Positions 47,944 through 59,862 of a stretch of DNA of 64,000 nt are shown here, piece after piece. Every line of letters starts with the position of its first letter. Position 1 is the first letter of the stretch. The position numbers and the translations under genes are program-made. The notes below the pieces were generated by a model that saw only the letters and a list, made by a program, of their open reading frames with translations, searched no databases and was not told the DNA's origin. The stretch comes from [Phialemoniopsis] sp. UDSM-2020 (taxonomy: Eukaryota > Ascomycota > Sordariomycetes > Thyridiales > Thyridiaceae), in contig JAEILZ010000002.1 of NCBI GenBank assembly GCA_018873225.1, positions 1,240,001 through 1,304,000 of the forward strand, read 5' to 3'.

Positions 47944-49954
47944 ATGCCGCGTCTACTTTGTAAGTTCTCTGGGTCTTCCACCACGATTACCATGCAAACC
48001 TTCAAACTTGTGTATTCCCATTACGCTAACGCGCTCATCATGTCAGCTTCGGCCCTGAGCCTTAGGCGGGACCCGCGCATCCTCAAGCTGCCTCCCTACC
48101 TGTCCTTCCTCTGCATCCTCGTCGGCGTGGTGTCGCTGTTGGTCCTGCCACTCGACAGCTACTCCAGGAGGACGTATATTTCCGAAAACGCCCTTCTGCC
48201 TGGCCAGGTGCATACATATTTCGGCGGAAGCGACCAGAATGTCTTTCGCGCTTTCAAGCACGAGGTGAATGCGGTGGTGGACAAGAGTAATGTCGAGTAT
48301 GTTCCTACCATACACGTGGGAGTCCTGATATGAATCAGTTGTTAACGAACTCTCGCCGCAGGATCAATGACTTGCTCCAATCCATCCTCAGCGGTAGTGG
48401 CCTGAAGGTTGGTCGCCAGAACTTCACCTACACATCCTCAGGCGACACCTACGCGGGCGAGAACCTCTACGCCATCCTCCAGGCTCCTCGCGGTGACGCT
48501 ACCGAAGCCATTGTCTTGATTGCCGCCTGGAAGAACGCCCAGGGCGAGCTCAACCGCAACGGCGTGCCCCTCGCGCTCAATCTTGCGCGCTACTTCCGTC
48601 GTTGGTCCCTCTGGTCCAAGGACATAATCTTTCTGTTCCCTCCTGACAGTCTGGCGGGCCCGCAGGCTTGGGTTGACGCGTACCATGATGCTCATGACGG
48701 TCGGCACGTCAGTCCCCTGCCGCTCAAGTCGGGAGCTTTGCAGGGTGCCATTGCGATCGATTACGCCCAAGAAGACCGGTTTGATAGTGTGCACATCATC
48801 TACGACGGCGTGAACGGACAGCTCCCGAACCTGGATCTGATCAACAGCGTGAACTCTGTTGCGGGTGGTCAAATGGGCATGGGCGTCGCCCTGCACGAGA
48901 TGTGGGAGCACAACGACAAGTACGACGACCGGCTGCGGACGATGCTGAGAGGCATGATGAAGCAGGGCCTCGGCATCTCGACCGGCCCGCACAGCTCGTT
49001 CATGGCCTATCACGTCGACGCCGTCACGCTGCAGCCATTTGGCAACGGCTGGCAAGACGAGATGGCCATGGGCCGCGTGGTGGAGGGCACGTTCCGCAGT
49101 CTGAATAACCTGCTCGAGCACTTGCATCAGAGCTTCTTCTTCTACCTGCTCATGCAGCGCGAGAGGTTTGTCAGCATCGGCACGTATCTGCCCGGAGCCA
49201 TGCTGCTGGCGGCCAACTTTACGATCATGGCTATCGCGCTTTGGGTTAAGAGCGGACAGCCCGAAGATGAGACGACGAAGAAGGTCGCCAAGAAGGATGA
49301 CGACGCGCCTACACCGACGGTCGAGCGGGACATCTTCCTTCCTCTGGCCCTCGTGGTGGCATGCCATGCGCTGGGAATTGTGCCGTTGTACCTCTTCAAC
49401 CATCTCCCAGCCAGCGTAAGTTCCCTTGCCCAACCCGGTGAAGATAGAGAACCCTGAACTGACCACCATCCCAATAGCTCCTCACCCCAGCCTTCATCCT
49501 CTTCGCCGCCCTCAACAGCGCTCTGCCGCACGTCCTCTCTTCCTTGCTCACCGCCCGCTCCGCCACGACCCAGCAGTACCAGTTGGCCAAGTCCTTCTCC
49601 CTCCTCCTGCTCGGCATGTTCCTCTCCTCCCTAGCTACCCTCAACTTCTCGGTCGCCTTTCTCGTGGGCCTCGTCGCCAGCCCCCTGACCTTCATGCAGC
49701 CGCAGGCGCGCTCACCGACCCTGCGCTGGCTGCTCACCCTCGCACTCAACCTCATCGCGCCCACGGCCGTGCTTGCCGCCTCGTCGGCGGCGTGGGGCCT
49801 CGGGGTCGGCGAGGTGCTGCGCCGCGCCGCCTTTGGGTGGGACGTCTGGGGCATGTACACGCCCGTCGTGGTGTGGTGCGTGTGGTGGCCCGCGTGGCTG
49901 GTGGCGTCGGTGCTGGTGCTGGGACGGCCGGCGCAGAAAGTCAAGGCTGCCTAG
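47944..49954 (+). CDS. gaa1: GPI transamidase component Gaa1
   Basis: Predicted 598 aa in four exons: 47944-47959, 48047-48296, 48362-49415, 49478-49954. It is part of the ER complex that swaps the C-terminal signal of proteins for a GPI anchor. The first coding exon is only 16 nt (MPRLL plus one base). A hydrophobic segment follows at about residues 18-40 (PPYLSFLCILVGVVSLLVLP), then a large lumenal M28-peptidase-like domain (FTYTSSGDTYAGENLYAIL, AWVDAYHDAHDG, QGAIAIDY), then several C-terminal membrane helices from about 400. Length matches fungal Gaa1 (about 600 aa). A charged Lys/Asp loop lies between the first two C-terminal helices. The gene ends convergent with rpn9. Confidence 0.94.
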
Positions 49955-50364
49955 GAAGCAGATGATCAGCCCTCCTGTGCAGACCGAGTTGTACGAAGAA
50001 AGAAGAAGGCAAGACACCGTCGACGAAAAAGGAGATGGCGGGAAAGAAAAGTACTGTAGACCACAACAGAAACTGTACAATATTCACACGAGATCAAGAC
50101 ACTAGATTACAACAGCGAGAACATGAACTAGTACAATAGCGAGAACACGAACTGTATGCTGTCCCGTGTCTGGACTGGCGGTTGGTGACCAAAACCCATG
50201 GCATATTGACTCCTGTATTCCGGGCGTCTAATTAATGCGTATAATACAAAGCCAGTTGGTTCATGACCTGGCTCCGATCTACTCTTCCTCCACCACTTCC
50301 ACCTCGCACACGGTGTCCGTCTCTCCTCTCTTGTGATACATGACTTCCTTTCCTTCTCCCTTTT
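49955..50364. other. Convergent intergenic region
   Basis: 410 bp between the gaa1 and rpn9 3' ends. It contains a near-duplicated AGCGAGAACA(T/C)GAACT segment at about 50111-50154. No gene seen. Confidence 0.55.
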
Positions 50365-51574
50365 TTACGCCGCCCACACATCCTGGCCGACTCCCTCGAT
50401 CCAGTTGCCGAGCTGGTTGACGCTCGAGTCCCAGTCCTTCAACCTCAGCCTCATGTTGTCGATCTGCTTCATGTCCAGGACCTTGGGCTGGACCCAGTTG
50501 ATGTGCGCCACCTCGTCGACCTGGTCTATCGTGCCGCGCAGCAGGCCCAGGCTCAGGGCCTTCATGACCAGGTGCTCGATCTCGTCCGGGCGGACCTTGG
50601 TCTCCCGGGAGATGGTGGCGAAGGTCATGGCGCGGTCGTGCGGGGGCCGGCGGAAGACGGCCTCGGTCAGGGCGGCGAGGTAGATCTTCTGGCGCAGCTG
50701 GTTGGAGTGCTGCTTGAGCAGCGGGTGGGACGATATGTGGCCCGAGAGAACGTCGTAGGCGGCGAGGTCGCCGCGGTTGAAGGCGAAGAGCAGGTCGCGC
50801 AGCCAAGCGTCCTCCTTGCGGTCCTTGAGGGCGTCGAGGATGGGGTGCAGGAGCAGCTCGCCAAAGTTGTAGATGCTCGACGAGACGAGGGCGGCGATGG
50901 AGAGGTCGAGGGCGCGCCGGCGGCGCTCCTGGGCGCTCACGGACTTGAGGTCGATGCAGGCGAGGTAGAGGAGGGCGTTGCGGTAGTAGAGGGCGAAGTC
51001 GGCCTTGGCCTTGTAGTACGAGGCGTTGGTCTCGTAGAAGGCGGCGTGGACGATGGTCTCGACCGAGTCGAACGAGTCGAGGATGCGCTCGGCGTTGTCC
51101 AGGTCCTTGCGGGCGCCGTCAAAGTCCTCGAGGTCGAGCTTGACGCGGGCGACGGCGATGGTGGCGTAGACGAAGGCGTCTTGTGAGTCCTCGTTATCGA
51201 CCTTCTTGGCGACGGTCTCGAGGAAGGAGAGGCGTTCATCGAGGTCTAGAATACGGATGTCAGAATTATAGTGTAGTATGTACATTGCGAGATTATCATG
51301 ACGGACCTTTGCACGACTCGGCAGCCTTGAGGGCCAGGTTGACGAGCTTGAGTTGGTTGATCTTATCAGCGAACTTTGTTACGAAGACCTTGAAGAATTG
51401 TAGCCGCAGCTTGGCGCTGTCGGGGTGATTGAAGAACTCGAGGAGAGAGTCGGTCAGCTGATGCCACAGCTTGCGCTCCCACAGGTCCTCGAACTGCAGG
51501 ATCATGGGCTGAAGCTCGTCGGGAGCTCCATCTCGCTGCTCCGCAAGGAAGTCGGAGATGGTGTCGGCATTCAT
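50365..51574 (-). CDS. rpn9: 26S proteasome regulatory subunit Rpn9
   Basis: Predicted 382 aa in two exons (51574-51307 and 51245-50365). It is a lid subunit (PSMD13 in animals) that supports lid assembly next to Rpn8/Rpn5. The N-terminal two thirds are helical TPR-like repeats (DLWERKLWHQLTDSLLEFF, FDGARKDLDNAERILD). A PCI domain covers about residues 200-340 (IYLAALTEAVFRRPPHDRAM, HLVMKALSLGLLRGTIDQVD). The end QLGNWIEGVGQDVWA is the usual conserved tail. Length fits fungal Rpn9 (about 380-390 aa). The donor is GTCCGT, less common than its neighbours' donors, but phase and protein continuity across ESCK|DLDERL support it. I did not find a PACE (GGTGGCAAA) element upstream. The gene is divergent with the complex I gene. 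Confidence 0.95.
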
Positions 51575-52100
51575 GGCGGGCACCGGGGGTAGTTGGGTGA
51601 TTCTGAGGTTGCGTGACGGTTTCCCAGCTCCTGTAGATGTGCTTGAGCTTGTGATGGGGATTTGTGATAGAAGAACGTGGGTCGATCGTGTGTTATTGAC
51701 GGATGGTATTTGGTTGATGTTGCGAGGCCGGATCGCCAGAGGTATCTCGAAAGCTTAGGTAAACCAGATGCTGGAGCTTGTGCCTCTGTGTGCTGATTGA
51801 CGCGGCTGGGACGCAGCCTGGAGCGACAGTGGAGCACGCTGGAGAGCAAGCATGCGAGCGCTAAATCCCAAGTCAATTCAGTGGCTCAAGCACTGAGGCT
51901 GAACGCCCCAACGATAACCCGCCTCCGAGTTGAAAGGTGTCAGCACGTGACCAGCGCAAAAGCAGCTCTGGCCAATCACGGCGGGCCGAAAGCGTGCATT
52001 GCGGCATCCCAGCTCGAGCCGATTCGAGGTCGTCAATTGTTTCTCTACAGGTCAATTGGCAAGGCACAGCCCTTCTTGCTGCTTCAAAATCCCCGCGAGA
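51575..52100. other. Compact divergent promoter, rpn9 / complex I 40 kDa subunit
   Basis: 526 bp serving two outward-facing housekeeping genes. No PACE box or other decisive motif recognised. Confidence 0.6.
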
Positions 52101-53685
52101 ATGGCTTCCCCTGCTGCGGCAATGCGGTCGACCCGCAAGATCGCGCAGAGCGTCGTCCAACAGCGTCGGTCGCTGTCCGATGTCACCATCACCCGAACCG
52201 GCAAACCCATCATCAGGACACAGGGTGGCAGGTGAGAGCACCTCAATGCATGCCAGGTTGTGCTGCGACTAACTTGCAACCTTGTATAGATCATCCCTCG
52301 GAGGTACGAATATGCGTGGTCTACGTCGAGGTCGAGAGGTCGAGTTCTAATACGCTACTTTCCAGGTCATACCGCGACAGTCTTCGGTGCAACGGGTGCT
52401 CTTGGGCGGTACATCGTCAACAGGCTAGGTGCGCTCAATGGATGAATTGGCCGGAGGAGTCATACTGACGGACTGGCAAACAGCACGACAAGGATGCAAC
52501 GTCGTCATTCCCTTCCGCGAGGAGATGGCCGCGCGCCACCTCAAGGTTTCTGGTGATCTGGGTCGGGTCACGTACATCGTATGGAAACGAGTCCTTGACG
52601 TTGCCCCTCGCATCTGTTAATGTTGGCCTACAGGAGTACGATCTGCACAACACCGATTCCATCGAGGAGAGCGTCAGGCATTCTGACGTTGTCTACAACC
52701 TGGTCGGCCGCAACTACCCTACCAAGTACGGATCACCCGAGGAACATATCTATACCCAGCATCAACTCTAACCATATATCATAGGAACTTCTCCCTGGAG
52801 GATGTCCACGTCGAGGGCACCGAGAGGATCGTCGAGGCCGTCGCCAAGTACGACGTCGACCGCTACATCCACGTCTCATCCCACAGCGTCGACCCTAACT
52901 CTCCTTCCGAATTCCTCCGCACCAAGGTATGTCTTGGCTTTCCATGATGTAAGAGACGCCCAGGACTGACCGGGCTTTCTAGGCTATCGGCGAGCAAGTT
53001 GCCCGTAGCATCTTCCCCGAGACCACCATCGTCCGCCCGGCGCCCATGTTCGGCTTCGAGGACAACCTTCTCCTCAAGCTCGCTGGCGTCATGAACCTCT
53101 TCACTGCCAACAACATGCAAGAGCGATTCAGCCCTGTCCACGTGAGTGATCTCAATTTCACATTCGATCTCTGAATCACTGCTAATTTGTAAAAGGTCAT
53201 CGATGTTGGTCAAGCCCTTGAGGTGATGCTGTACGACGACAACACCGCTTCCCAAACCTATGAGCTCTACGGACCCAATCAATACTCTATGGCTGAGATT
53301 GCTGAGATGGTTGACCGTGAGATCTACAAGAAGCGGAGGCACATCAACCTGCCCAAGGCTATTCTTAAGCCGGTCGCTGGCATCCTCAACAGTGCACTGT
53401 GGTGGCCTACCATGTCAGCAGACGAGATTGAGCGCGAATTCCTCGACCAGGTCATCGACCCGAATGCCAAGACCTTCAAGGACCTCGGCATTGAGCCTGG
53501 CGACATTAGCAAGTTTACCTATCACTATCTGGTACGTTACTCGCCCACGCATCAACCTCCTATACGTATGCTAACAACCTGTGCAGCAAGGTTACCGTAG
53601 CTCAGCCTTCTACGACCTGCCGCCAGCGACTGAGAAGGAGAAGAGAGAGGATAAGCAGTACCTGCATGTACTGGACGACCAGTAG
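52101..53685 (+). CDS. nuo-40: NADH-ubiquinone oxidoreductase 40 kDa subunit (NDUFA9 family)
   Basis: Predicted 376 aa in nine exons: 52101-52231, 52290-52303, 52366-52428, 52484-52578, 52634-52725, 52785-52926, 52983-53141, 53196-53531, 53587-53685. It is an accessory subunit of mitochondrial complex I, an atypical short-chain dehydrogenase that binds a nucleotide structurally. The first ~40 residues form a basic presequence (MRSTRKIAQSVVQQRRSL). The dinucleotide motif G56-x2-G59-x2-G62 reads VFGATGALGRYIV. DVVYNLVGRNYPTKNFSLED and YIHVSSHSVDPNSPSEF follow. Length agrees with the Neurospora 40 kDa subunit (about 375 aa). Exon 2 is a 14-nt micro-exon; without it the Rossmann motif is out of frame. 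All nine junctions keep phase. Confidence 0.95.
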
Positions 53686-54091
53686 AGCGGGGATGTTGAT
53701 TAGCGACAGGCTCAAATTGGGATTTTGAAAGGGCTCGTTGTAGAGTGTACATATGTAAACAACTAGAAGTTTCCTTGAATCCATGGGGTGAAATAAAGCA
53801 TTATCGAATTCAGCCAGGAGATGCAGCATGCCGGGAGGTTGTGTCAATTGTATGATGTTGTTGGGCAGAATTGGTGTAAGTGAGTGAGTGAGTTCATTGG
53901 GAGCTGGATGAAAACTTTGGGTTTCCCCAATTTTAGCTCAGTGAACCTCGAAAATATCGACATATCAACCTCGACTGTATATGATACAACGCAGCGAGAA
54001 GAGCGCGATCCTTGCTGCATTCGTTTCTATGACACGGAAATCAACCATTTCTAGTCATCCTCGTTCATTTCTCGTTGCCTGAAGTCTCATC
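53686..54091. other. Intergenic region, nuo-40 / efm5
   Basis: About 400 bp between two rightward genes. No feature recognised. Confidence 0.55.
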
Positions 54092-55291
54092 ATGACTGGC
54101 AACGAAAGCGACGATGAGCCTGTGTGAGTCTTCATATACAACCGGTTCTGCGAGACTTTTCCCACTGACAAACTCGGTCCGACGAGATAGTGTGCTCTCC
54201 TCCCATGCGCTCGATGCGCTCAAGGAGTTCTACGCCGAGAGGGATGCCCACAACAAAAAGTTTGCCGAGATGCAGGAGGCGTCTGAGGCCCGGGCAGCCG
54301 GCGGCGCTCTGCAGCAGCCGCTGACCATGGAGGCGTTTACGGAGGACTGGAACGAGTCCCAGTTTTGGGTACGTCTATGGTCATTTTATGCTTGTCTCTA
54401 GCTATTCGGGTGACTCTTTCTAGAGAGAGTTCCCAGACTTCCTTGAACAACTATGCTGACGTTGGGGAACGACAGTACTCCGACGAAACGGCGCGCCTGC
54501 TCGCAGGCCAGCTCCTCGAAGGCACCGGGCCCGAGGACACGGTCGCCGTAGTCTCGGCCCCGAGCGTGTTTGTCGCGCTCAAGAACCTGGTGGTAAGTTC
54601 CGGATCTTTACGCCTTTGCCCGCTCCTCCTTTGGCCGGGCAACACCATGACAAAGAGAATACGCTGACAGAGGATCGTGGGTGCATATATGCGTAGGCTG
54701 AGAGAGGTTCTGACGCACCTGCGCCGCCGAGAATGGTCCTACTCGAGCACGACAACCGGTTCGCCGTGTTCGGGGACGAGTTTGTGTTTTATGACTTTGC
54801 CGAACCGTTCAAGTTGCCCGGTATGCTGCCTTCCGAATTCCTGCATTATGCTCTCCTGAAAGGAAGAGGTGCTGACGTCTGCCAACTAGGTAATCTCAAG
54901 GGCACAGTAACGAGAATCATCTGCGACCCGCCCTTCCTCAGCGAAGACTGCCAGACTAAAGGTACGCTCTCTCGTCCTACCTCTGCAGCTCCCCGAAACG
55001 CTCCTTTGCCCCATCATCTTTGTTAGTGTAGTATAGCAATGGGACTAACACGCGACCTTGCTTTCCCCTGATGCAGCCGCCATGACAGTCCGCTGGCTCG
55101 CCAAGCCCTCGTCCCCCGAGAACCGCCTCGTCGTCTGCACGGGCGAGCGCATGGAGGAGCTCATCACGCGCCTGTACAAGCCCTTTGGCGTGCGCACGAC
55201 GACGTACGAGCCCGTGCACGCCCGGGGCCTGAGCAACGAGTTCTACTGCTACGCCAGCTTTGAGTGCGCCGAGTGGAAGTGGAAGGCTTAA
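54092..55291 (+). CDS. efm5: Protein-lysine N-methyltransferase Efm5 (eEF1A methyltransferase 1 family)
   Basis: Predicted 245 aa in six exons: 54092-54123, 54191-54368, 54476-54592, 54697-54820, 54890-54961, 55077-55291. The family methylates a lysine of translation elongation factor eEF1A (Efm5 in yeast, EEF1AKMT1 in animals; formerly called N6AMT2). [17 protein letters not shown] and [14 protein letters not shown] are family landmarks. The seven-stranded SAM-dependent fold carries [14 protein letters not shown] with DPPF at 163-166, an NPPY-type catalytic motif that earlier led to DNA-methyltransferase names. [20 protein letters not shown] precedes it. Exon 4 starts after the AG at 54695-54696, which keeps phase and adds an Ala/Pro linker. 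Length is normal for the family. The end FECAEWKW is aromatic-rich. Confidence 0.92.
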
Positions 55292-55929
55292 AGCAGGGGC
55301 GGGAATACTCAGGGGGGTCCCCTTAGTGTGGATCATGGCGTGGTGGGATGTACAGACACCATGCAGCTGAGAAGAGTTTGGAATGATCTTGACTCGGACG
55401 TCACCGAAGAGGACAATGTCTTTGAGAACGGAAGTCATGCCTCGATCAAAGAGCCGAGTTCAGAACGGGGAGTAATGCATCTACTCTGCTTTAGGCATCA
55501 GATTCACCAATAAAAGTTGCATGCCAGTTGGGAAAGGCCAGTCTTCTGACATTTGTGATATCATTGATGAGAATGCAACCGTACAAAAGGTCTCCTTTTT
55601 CCTGGTAGCCGTCCCAGCGCGCCTGGATGCAACAGTGAAGATAATCAACAAAAAAAGAAAAGAACGCCGTCGTGCCCTTCATTTGCGAAGGAGCAGTCTT
55701 CATGTACGTGTATGCGTTTGTGTCGACGCCGCCCGCCCCCCTGATCCCCAAGAAAACACAATATGCAAATCATTCTCCCCCTGATCAGGGTACACCGTAG
55801 TGGATGGGAGGAAGGTTATGTAGTGAGTTGGTCAGGCAGTCATGTGGAACTTTATCTCTCCGTTGCCAGTGGTCGTGAATATGTGTGTAGTCAATCCCCT
55901 CAAGAACAAGGAACTGCCTACACCTGATC
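55292..55929. other. Convergent intergenic region
   Basis: About 640 bp between the efm5 and ubp8 3' ends. No feature recognised. Confidence 0.55.
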
Positions 55930-57811
55930 TCATGATAGGGACCTAATGATGTAGAAGAGAAGATAGGCTTTGGCACTCAAAACCTCCGACTTGCTAGCCA
56001 TCTCGACCTTGTGATCGTTGAAAGCGAACCACTATTGGGGATTAGTCGACAGGCCCGGGAGAGAAGGGAGAATAAGAGTCAAAGTCTTACCTGATCGCCA
56101 ACCCTACAGTACACCACATAATGACCGGTGTCAATCTCACCTACATGCACCACTACACTTAGCAGGTCGTACGTGCACGACCTGCCCAGCTCGATGTGCT
56201 CTTTGGGATCTTGTCCCCTGCCCCTGTTTGTATATGGCAGCATATTGAGCTGCAAGGGGAAGTGCACCGGAGTGTCGATCTTGGCGGCCTTGTCATGACG
56301 GCCCTGTTTATACTCGAAGCGCTGAAGATTCAGTCAGTAAAACAATCCGTCAAAGATGCAGTCGATGCAGCGTCCAGACTTACCTTGAGCTGGATCGACA
56401 GCACGTTAGGAAGCGATTTGATGCTCGTATGCCGCCTCGCCTGCTGCATCGAGTCACATTTGTGACATCTATACTCGCACTTGTCCGACTTGATATACTC
56501 CTCGTCGAGGCACTCCTGCAACGACAGGGTCGGATGCTTCTGCCCCTGCTTTCGGCGACGCTGCGCCAACGTGTCTAGGCCAAGACTGAGATCCAGGAAG
56601 GATTGCACTTGGTTCGTGACACCGTGACAGTTTTGGCACGTCGTGGTGCTCTGCAGCTTGCCGTAGAACGTCTGGTGGATGATGCAGGTACACGAATGCT
56701 CGCTGCCCACTTCGGGCTTCTTGCCGTCGCCGTTACGCTCGTGGAGCTCTTCAGCGAGAAACTGGAAGAACTCGTGAGCGTCCTGTTCCTTGGTCGTCAC
56801 CAAGTTCTCGAACGCTTTCTTCTCGGAGATCCAGAAGCCAGAGAGGACATTAGCAGCGGTATAGCCGTTAGTGGCCTCTTGACTGTAGAACTCCTGGAAG
56901 ATATCGTCCATGGCACAGCTCAGACAGTGGGAGGCCTGGCAGTCGGAGCCCTGGTGGCCATCACTAAGATAGTAGTTCCGTAGTAGAGGGTTGTGCAAGA
57001 AGCTCTGCAGGATGACATTCTGGTAGCACGTAGCTCCGGCATTGTAGATACCTCGGAGGCCATTAGCCCGACAAGAGGCTGTTGTGGTGTTGGACGTGAT
57101 GTATCTAGGGTCATCCTTGATAGCATCTCCGGAGAAGAGCTCATCATGCTTTCTCTTGCGAGCGGCTTTACAGTCATAAGTAATTGGTTTGGCAAAGCGC
57201 CTTGCAAGCCATGGCTCGAGGCCAGTATGTGGGAAAGGGGAAAGACTCACTCGAGAATGAACCAGTGCCAATCTTTCTTAACCGGAGATCCTCAAGCGTG
57301 GGGTCCCACACATAATCGTCACACATCTGACAGTACAGCGCACCACTACGAGAATCGACGTCTGGGTCAAAGTCAGCAAGCAGCGCACAGTGAGCACGCG
57401 ACAAGGGTGGGTCCATACAGAAGCGATGAGCTTTCTTGGTGCCATGCTTCAGGCGCTCCTCTTCTGTTACAGTAGAAGGGCATTGCAGGCAGAGGTAGTT
57501 CGAGGTCAAGCTTGTTATAGGTTGGCCGTCGGGTGTCTTGGAGGTCTGGGGCACAATCGGGGTGGCGTCGAAGATCTTCCTAAGAATGATCTTGTAATGC
57601 TGGACGGAGGTGTTTGTGACTTCTTGTCCCTGGCTTAGAAGCCGCTGTATGTGCTCTGGAAAGAACGGTATCGTTAGTAGAGCTCTTGAAGGAGAGGAAC
57701 ACAGGACGAGAGGGCGCGCAACATACCGCATCCGAACATGGGGCTGCCTGCGACGGGTGACTTGATCTTGACGTTTTTGGGCGAGTTGGGGGTAGCAGGT
57801 ATGGTAGCCAT
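55930..57811 (-). CDS. ubp8: SAGA-associated ubiquitin hydrolase Ubp8
   Basis: Predicted 534 aa in five exons: 57811-57727, 57655-57251, 57165-56384, 56321-56091, 56031-55930. It removes ubiquitin from histone H2B as part of the SAGA deubiquitinase module. Residues about 28-150 are a ZnF-UBP domain with its Cys/His ligands (CEHIQ, CLQCPS, SRAHCALL, CQMC), used to dock on Sgf11/Sus1. The USP core has the catalytic C210 in NAGATCYQN, H491 in DTGHYVVYC and the partner Asn/Asp pair (N506, D507) in WFAFNDHKV, as in yeast Ubp8. Two CxxC pairs (CQNC, CHKC) form the core zinc site. The second intron is set by the junction FS|TARKRKHDELF, which restores the family linker. The C-terminal SEVLSAKAYLLFYI is the standard end. 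Confidence 0.93.
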
Positions 57812-58962
57812 GTCGGCAAGCTGTTTCCTCTGTTCCTTTGCGCTCCTCCGCCTTGCGCTGCCCGCCCACCTGTGCGGACAGGACCGTTTGCAATTTCTGG
57901 TCCAATTCTACTGGAGCGAGCGAGGCTGGGCGATCCGGTTCGTTGTATGGAATACAGAGTTGCGCTGCAGATCCAACAAACAAGATGGTGGGATAGTTGA
58001 TGGTCTCTTTATTACCGCCGGAGGATGGAGATCCTCGTGATCAGCTCGCCCTGGTGTTTGTGAATGACTGACGCCCCAAAAAGCTCGAAGGCGCAGCTTG
58101 TGCGTTTGTTTGGTGGTGGTGATTGAGCTGCGAATCGCTAATAAGTTTCGGTCCCAGGGGACGCGGATGGCGGCGGCGAATTGGGGATCAGGGTCAGGGC
58201 GCCTGTGCCGAACTGTAGCAAGCAATCAAACCACCTGCACCCAATTGTCAGCAAAATCCTAGTCGCCAATTCACACGCGCGGGGAGCCAGGTAGTTGGGA
58301 GACCTTACAGGAAGAACAATAGAGCTAGACCTAGGTTCGAATGCTTCTTTTCTCGACAGTAGCAGTGTTGAATGTACAGCCGTCCAATTCCGTCACTGGC
58401 AAATAGGGTACTTCATTTGGCGACTCTGACATCAAGGCGCTCTCCTTGGCCTGGAGAAATTCCTTATCTACACCTGATCTCAGCTGGAGGGCCTTATCGA
58501 GCCGCCGGTGTTTGATTTCTTAGCGAGGATGCACAGCGGGATCCAGCCTTCCATCCCGCATTGCTTTAAATTTTTAGCGGGCGGCTAGTCAATTCCATTT
58601 TCCCACCGCCGCCCTGAGCTTCTACAAAGTAAGTACGTACATCTTGGGCCTACGGCAATACGTAGAGCTGGAGCCTCGGTAGCGGGCAGTGAGTGGCAGC
58701 TTCGAGGATCAATCAGCAGCGGCCCCACTACGGATGTATGTCTTGCACCACATCACTTGGAGAAGGCATCACGACTTCACTTTAGAAAATAGTCATTACA
58801 AAATCAACCCCTAGTTTCTCACATACTTCTATTACACAGCCAGAGAATAAGTAACGAGAGGCACCGCATTCGGTAATTAGGAGAGATCATTAGCAAAGGA
58901 TTACAGTATCCTCCAGCAAACCGACAGCCCCCGTGACTTACACACAACTTCCGAGCTTGTGA
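57812..58962. other. Divergent intergenic region, ubp8 / MBL-fold gene
   Basis: About 1.15 kb holding the promoters of both genes. No gene or tRNA recognised. A tRNA-B-box-like GGTTCGAA near 58334-58341 has no matching A box or stem. Confidence 0.55.
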
Positions 58963-59862
58963 ATGCGGGGAACGGCCCTCCTCCTCCGATCCAAGATGGC
59001 CGCCCAGCTCGTCCCTCTCCCCGAGGTCGAACGGCTCAGCCCCCGTTGCATCCGTATCCTAGGCGGCAACCCGGGCAAGTTCACCCTGCAGGGCACAAAC
59101 ACCTACCTCATCGGCACGGGACCCCGGAGGCTCCTCATCGACACGGCCGAGGGCAAGCCGGCCTGGATAGCCTCCCTCAAGCGCACCCTCGCCGAGGAGA
59201 AGGCCTCGGTGTCCACCGCCCTCATCACGCACTGGCACCCGGACCACGTCGGCGGCATCCAGGACCTGCTGGCGCTGTCGGCCGACACAAAGGTCTACAA
59301 GTGCCAGCCCGCCGAGGGCATGGCCGACATCGCCGACGGGCAGGTCTTTGACGCCGAGGGCGCCTCGCTGACGGCCGTGCACACGCCGGGCCACACCGTC
59401 GACCACATGGCCTTTGTCCTGCAGGAAGAGGACGCCATGTTCACGGGCGACAACGTCCTGGGCCAGGGCACCGCCGTGTTCGAGGACCTCGGCGTCTACC
59501 TGGACAGCCTGCGGCGCATGAAACCGCTGTTCAAGGGCCGGGCGTATCCCGGCCACGGCCCCGTGCTGGAGGACGGCCCCGCTAAGATCGCCGAGTACAT
59601 CCACCACCGCGCCCAGCGGGAGGAGCAGGTGCTGGCCACCTTACAGTCACGGGGGGAGGGCGAGGCCGGCGCCGAGGGGACCGACGCCGGCACATGGACT
59701 GCCATGGAGCTAGTCAAGGTGATCTACCGGGACGTACGAGAGGATCTACACCCTGCAGCCGAGAAAGGACTGCTCCAAATACTCGACAAGCTCGATAAAG
59801 AGGGCAAGGTGCAGAGGCTAGACGGTGCGAAATGGAAGCTGAAGAACGGCTCCGTACTATGA
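58963..59862 (+). CDS. MBL-fold metallohydrolase, LACTB2-like
   Basis: A single 900-nt frame encoding 299 aa without introns. H90, H92, D94 and H95 in THWHPDHVGG are the metallo-beta-lactamase zinc ligands. HTPGHTVDHMAF, FTGDNVLGQGT and PGHGPVLEDGP supply the remaining ligands. The C-terminal ~80 residues form a helical/winged-helix extension (ELVKVIYRDVREDLHPAAEK). This layout matches LACTB2, a mitochondrial endoribonuclease in animals, and its fungal homologues. Related fungal MBL proteins act as thioesterases beside polyketide synthases, but none lies nearby here. The N-terminus MRGTALLLRSK is short and basic and could be a weak mitochondrial signal; the ATG at 58996 is the alternative start. 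The gene is visibly richer in G/C at third positions than its neighbours and is the only complete intronless gene here. Confidence 0.85.
   Translation: MRGTALLLRSKMAAQLVPLPEVERLSPRCIRILGGNPGKFTLQGTNTYLIGTGPRRLLIDTAEGKPAWIASLKRTLAEEKASVSTALITHWHPDHVGGIQDLLALSADTKVYKCQPAEGMADIADGQVFDAEGASLTAVHTPGHTVDHMAFVLQEEDAMFTGDNVLGQGTAVFEDLGVYLDSLRRMKPLFKGRAYPGHGPVLEDGPAKIAEYIHHRAQREEQVLATLQSRGEGEAGAEGTDAGTWTAMELVKVIYRDVREDLHPAAEKGLLQILDKLDKEGKVQRLDGAKWKLKNGSVL

Noticed and set aside
48438..49469. 343-residue frame antisense to gaa1
   Set aside because: Mirror of the gaa1 exon with no recognisable domain.
50503..51186. 227-residue Val/Glu/Gly-rich frame antisense to rpn9
   Set aside because: Antisense composition artefact of a C/G-ending-codon gene.
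58334..58341. GGTTCGAA resembling a tRNA B box
   Set aside because: No A box at the right distance and no acceptor-stem pairing.
58963..59862. MBL-fold gene as part of a polyketide cluster
   Set aside because: Some fungal MBL thioesterases partner polyketide synthases, but no synthase, reductase or transporter lies nearby; neighbours are ubp8 and a membrane protein.
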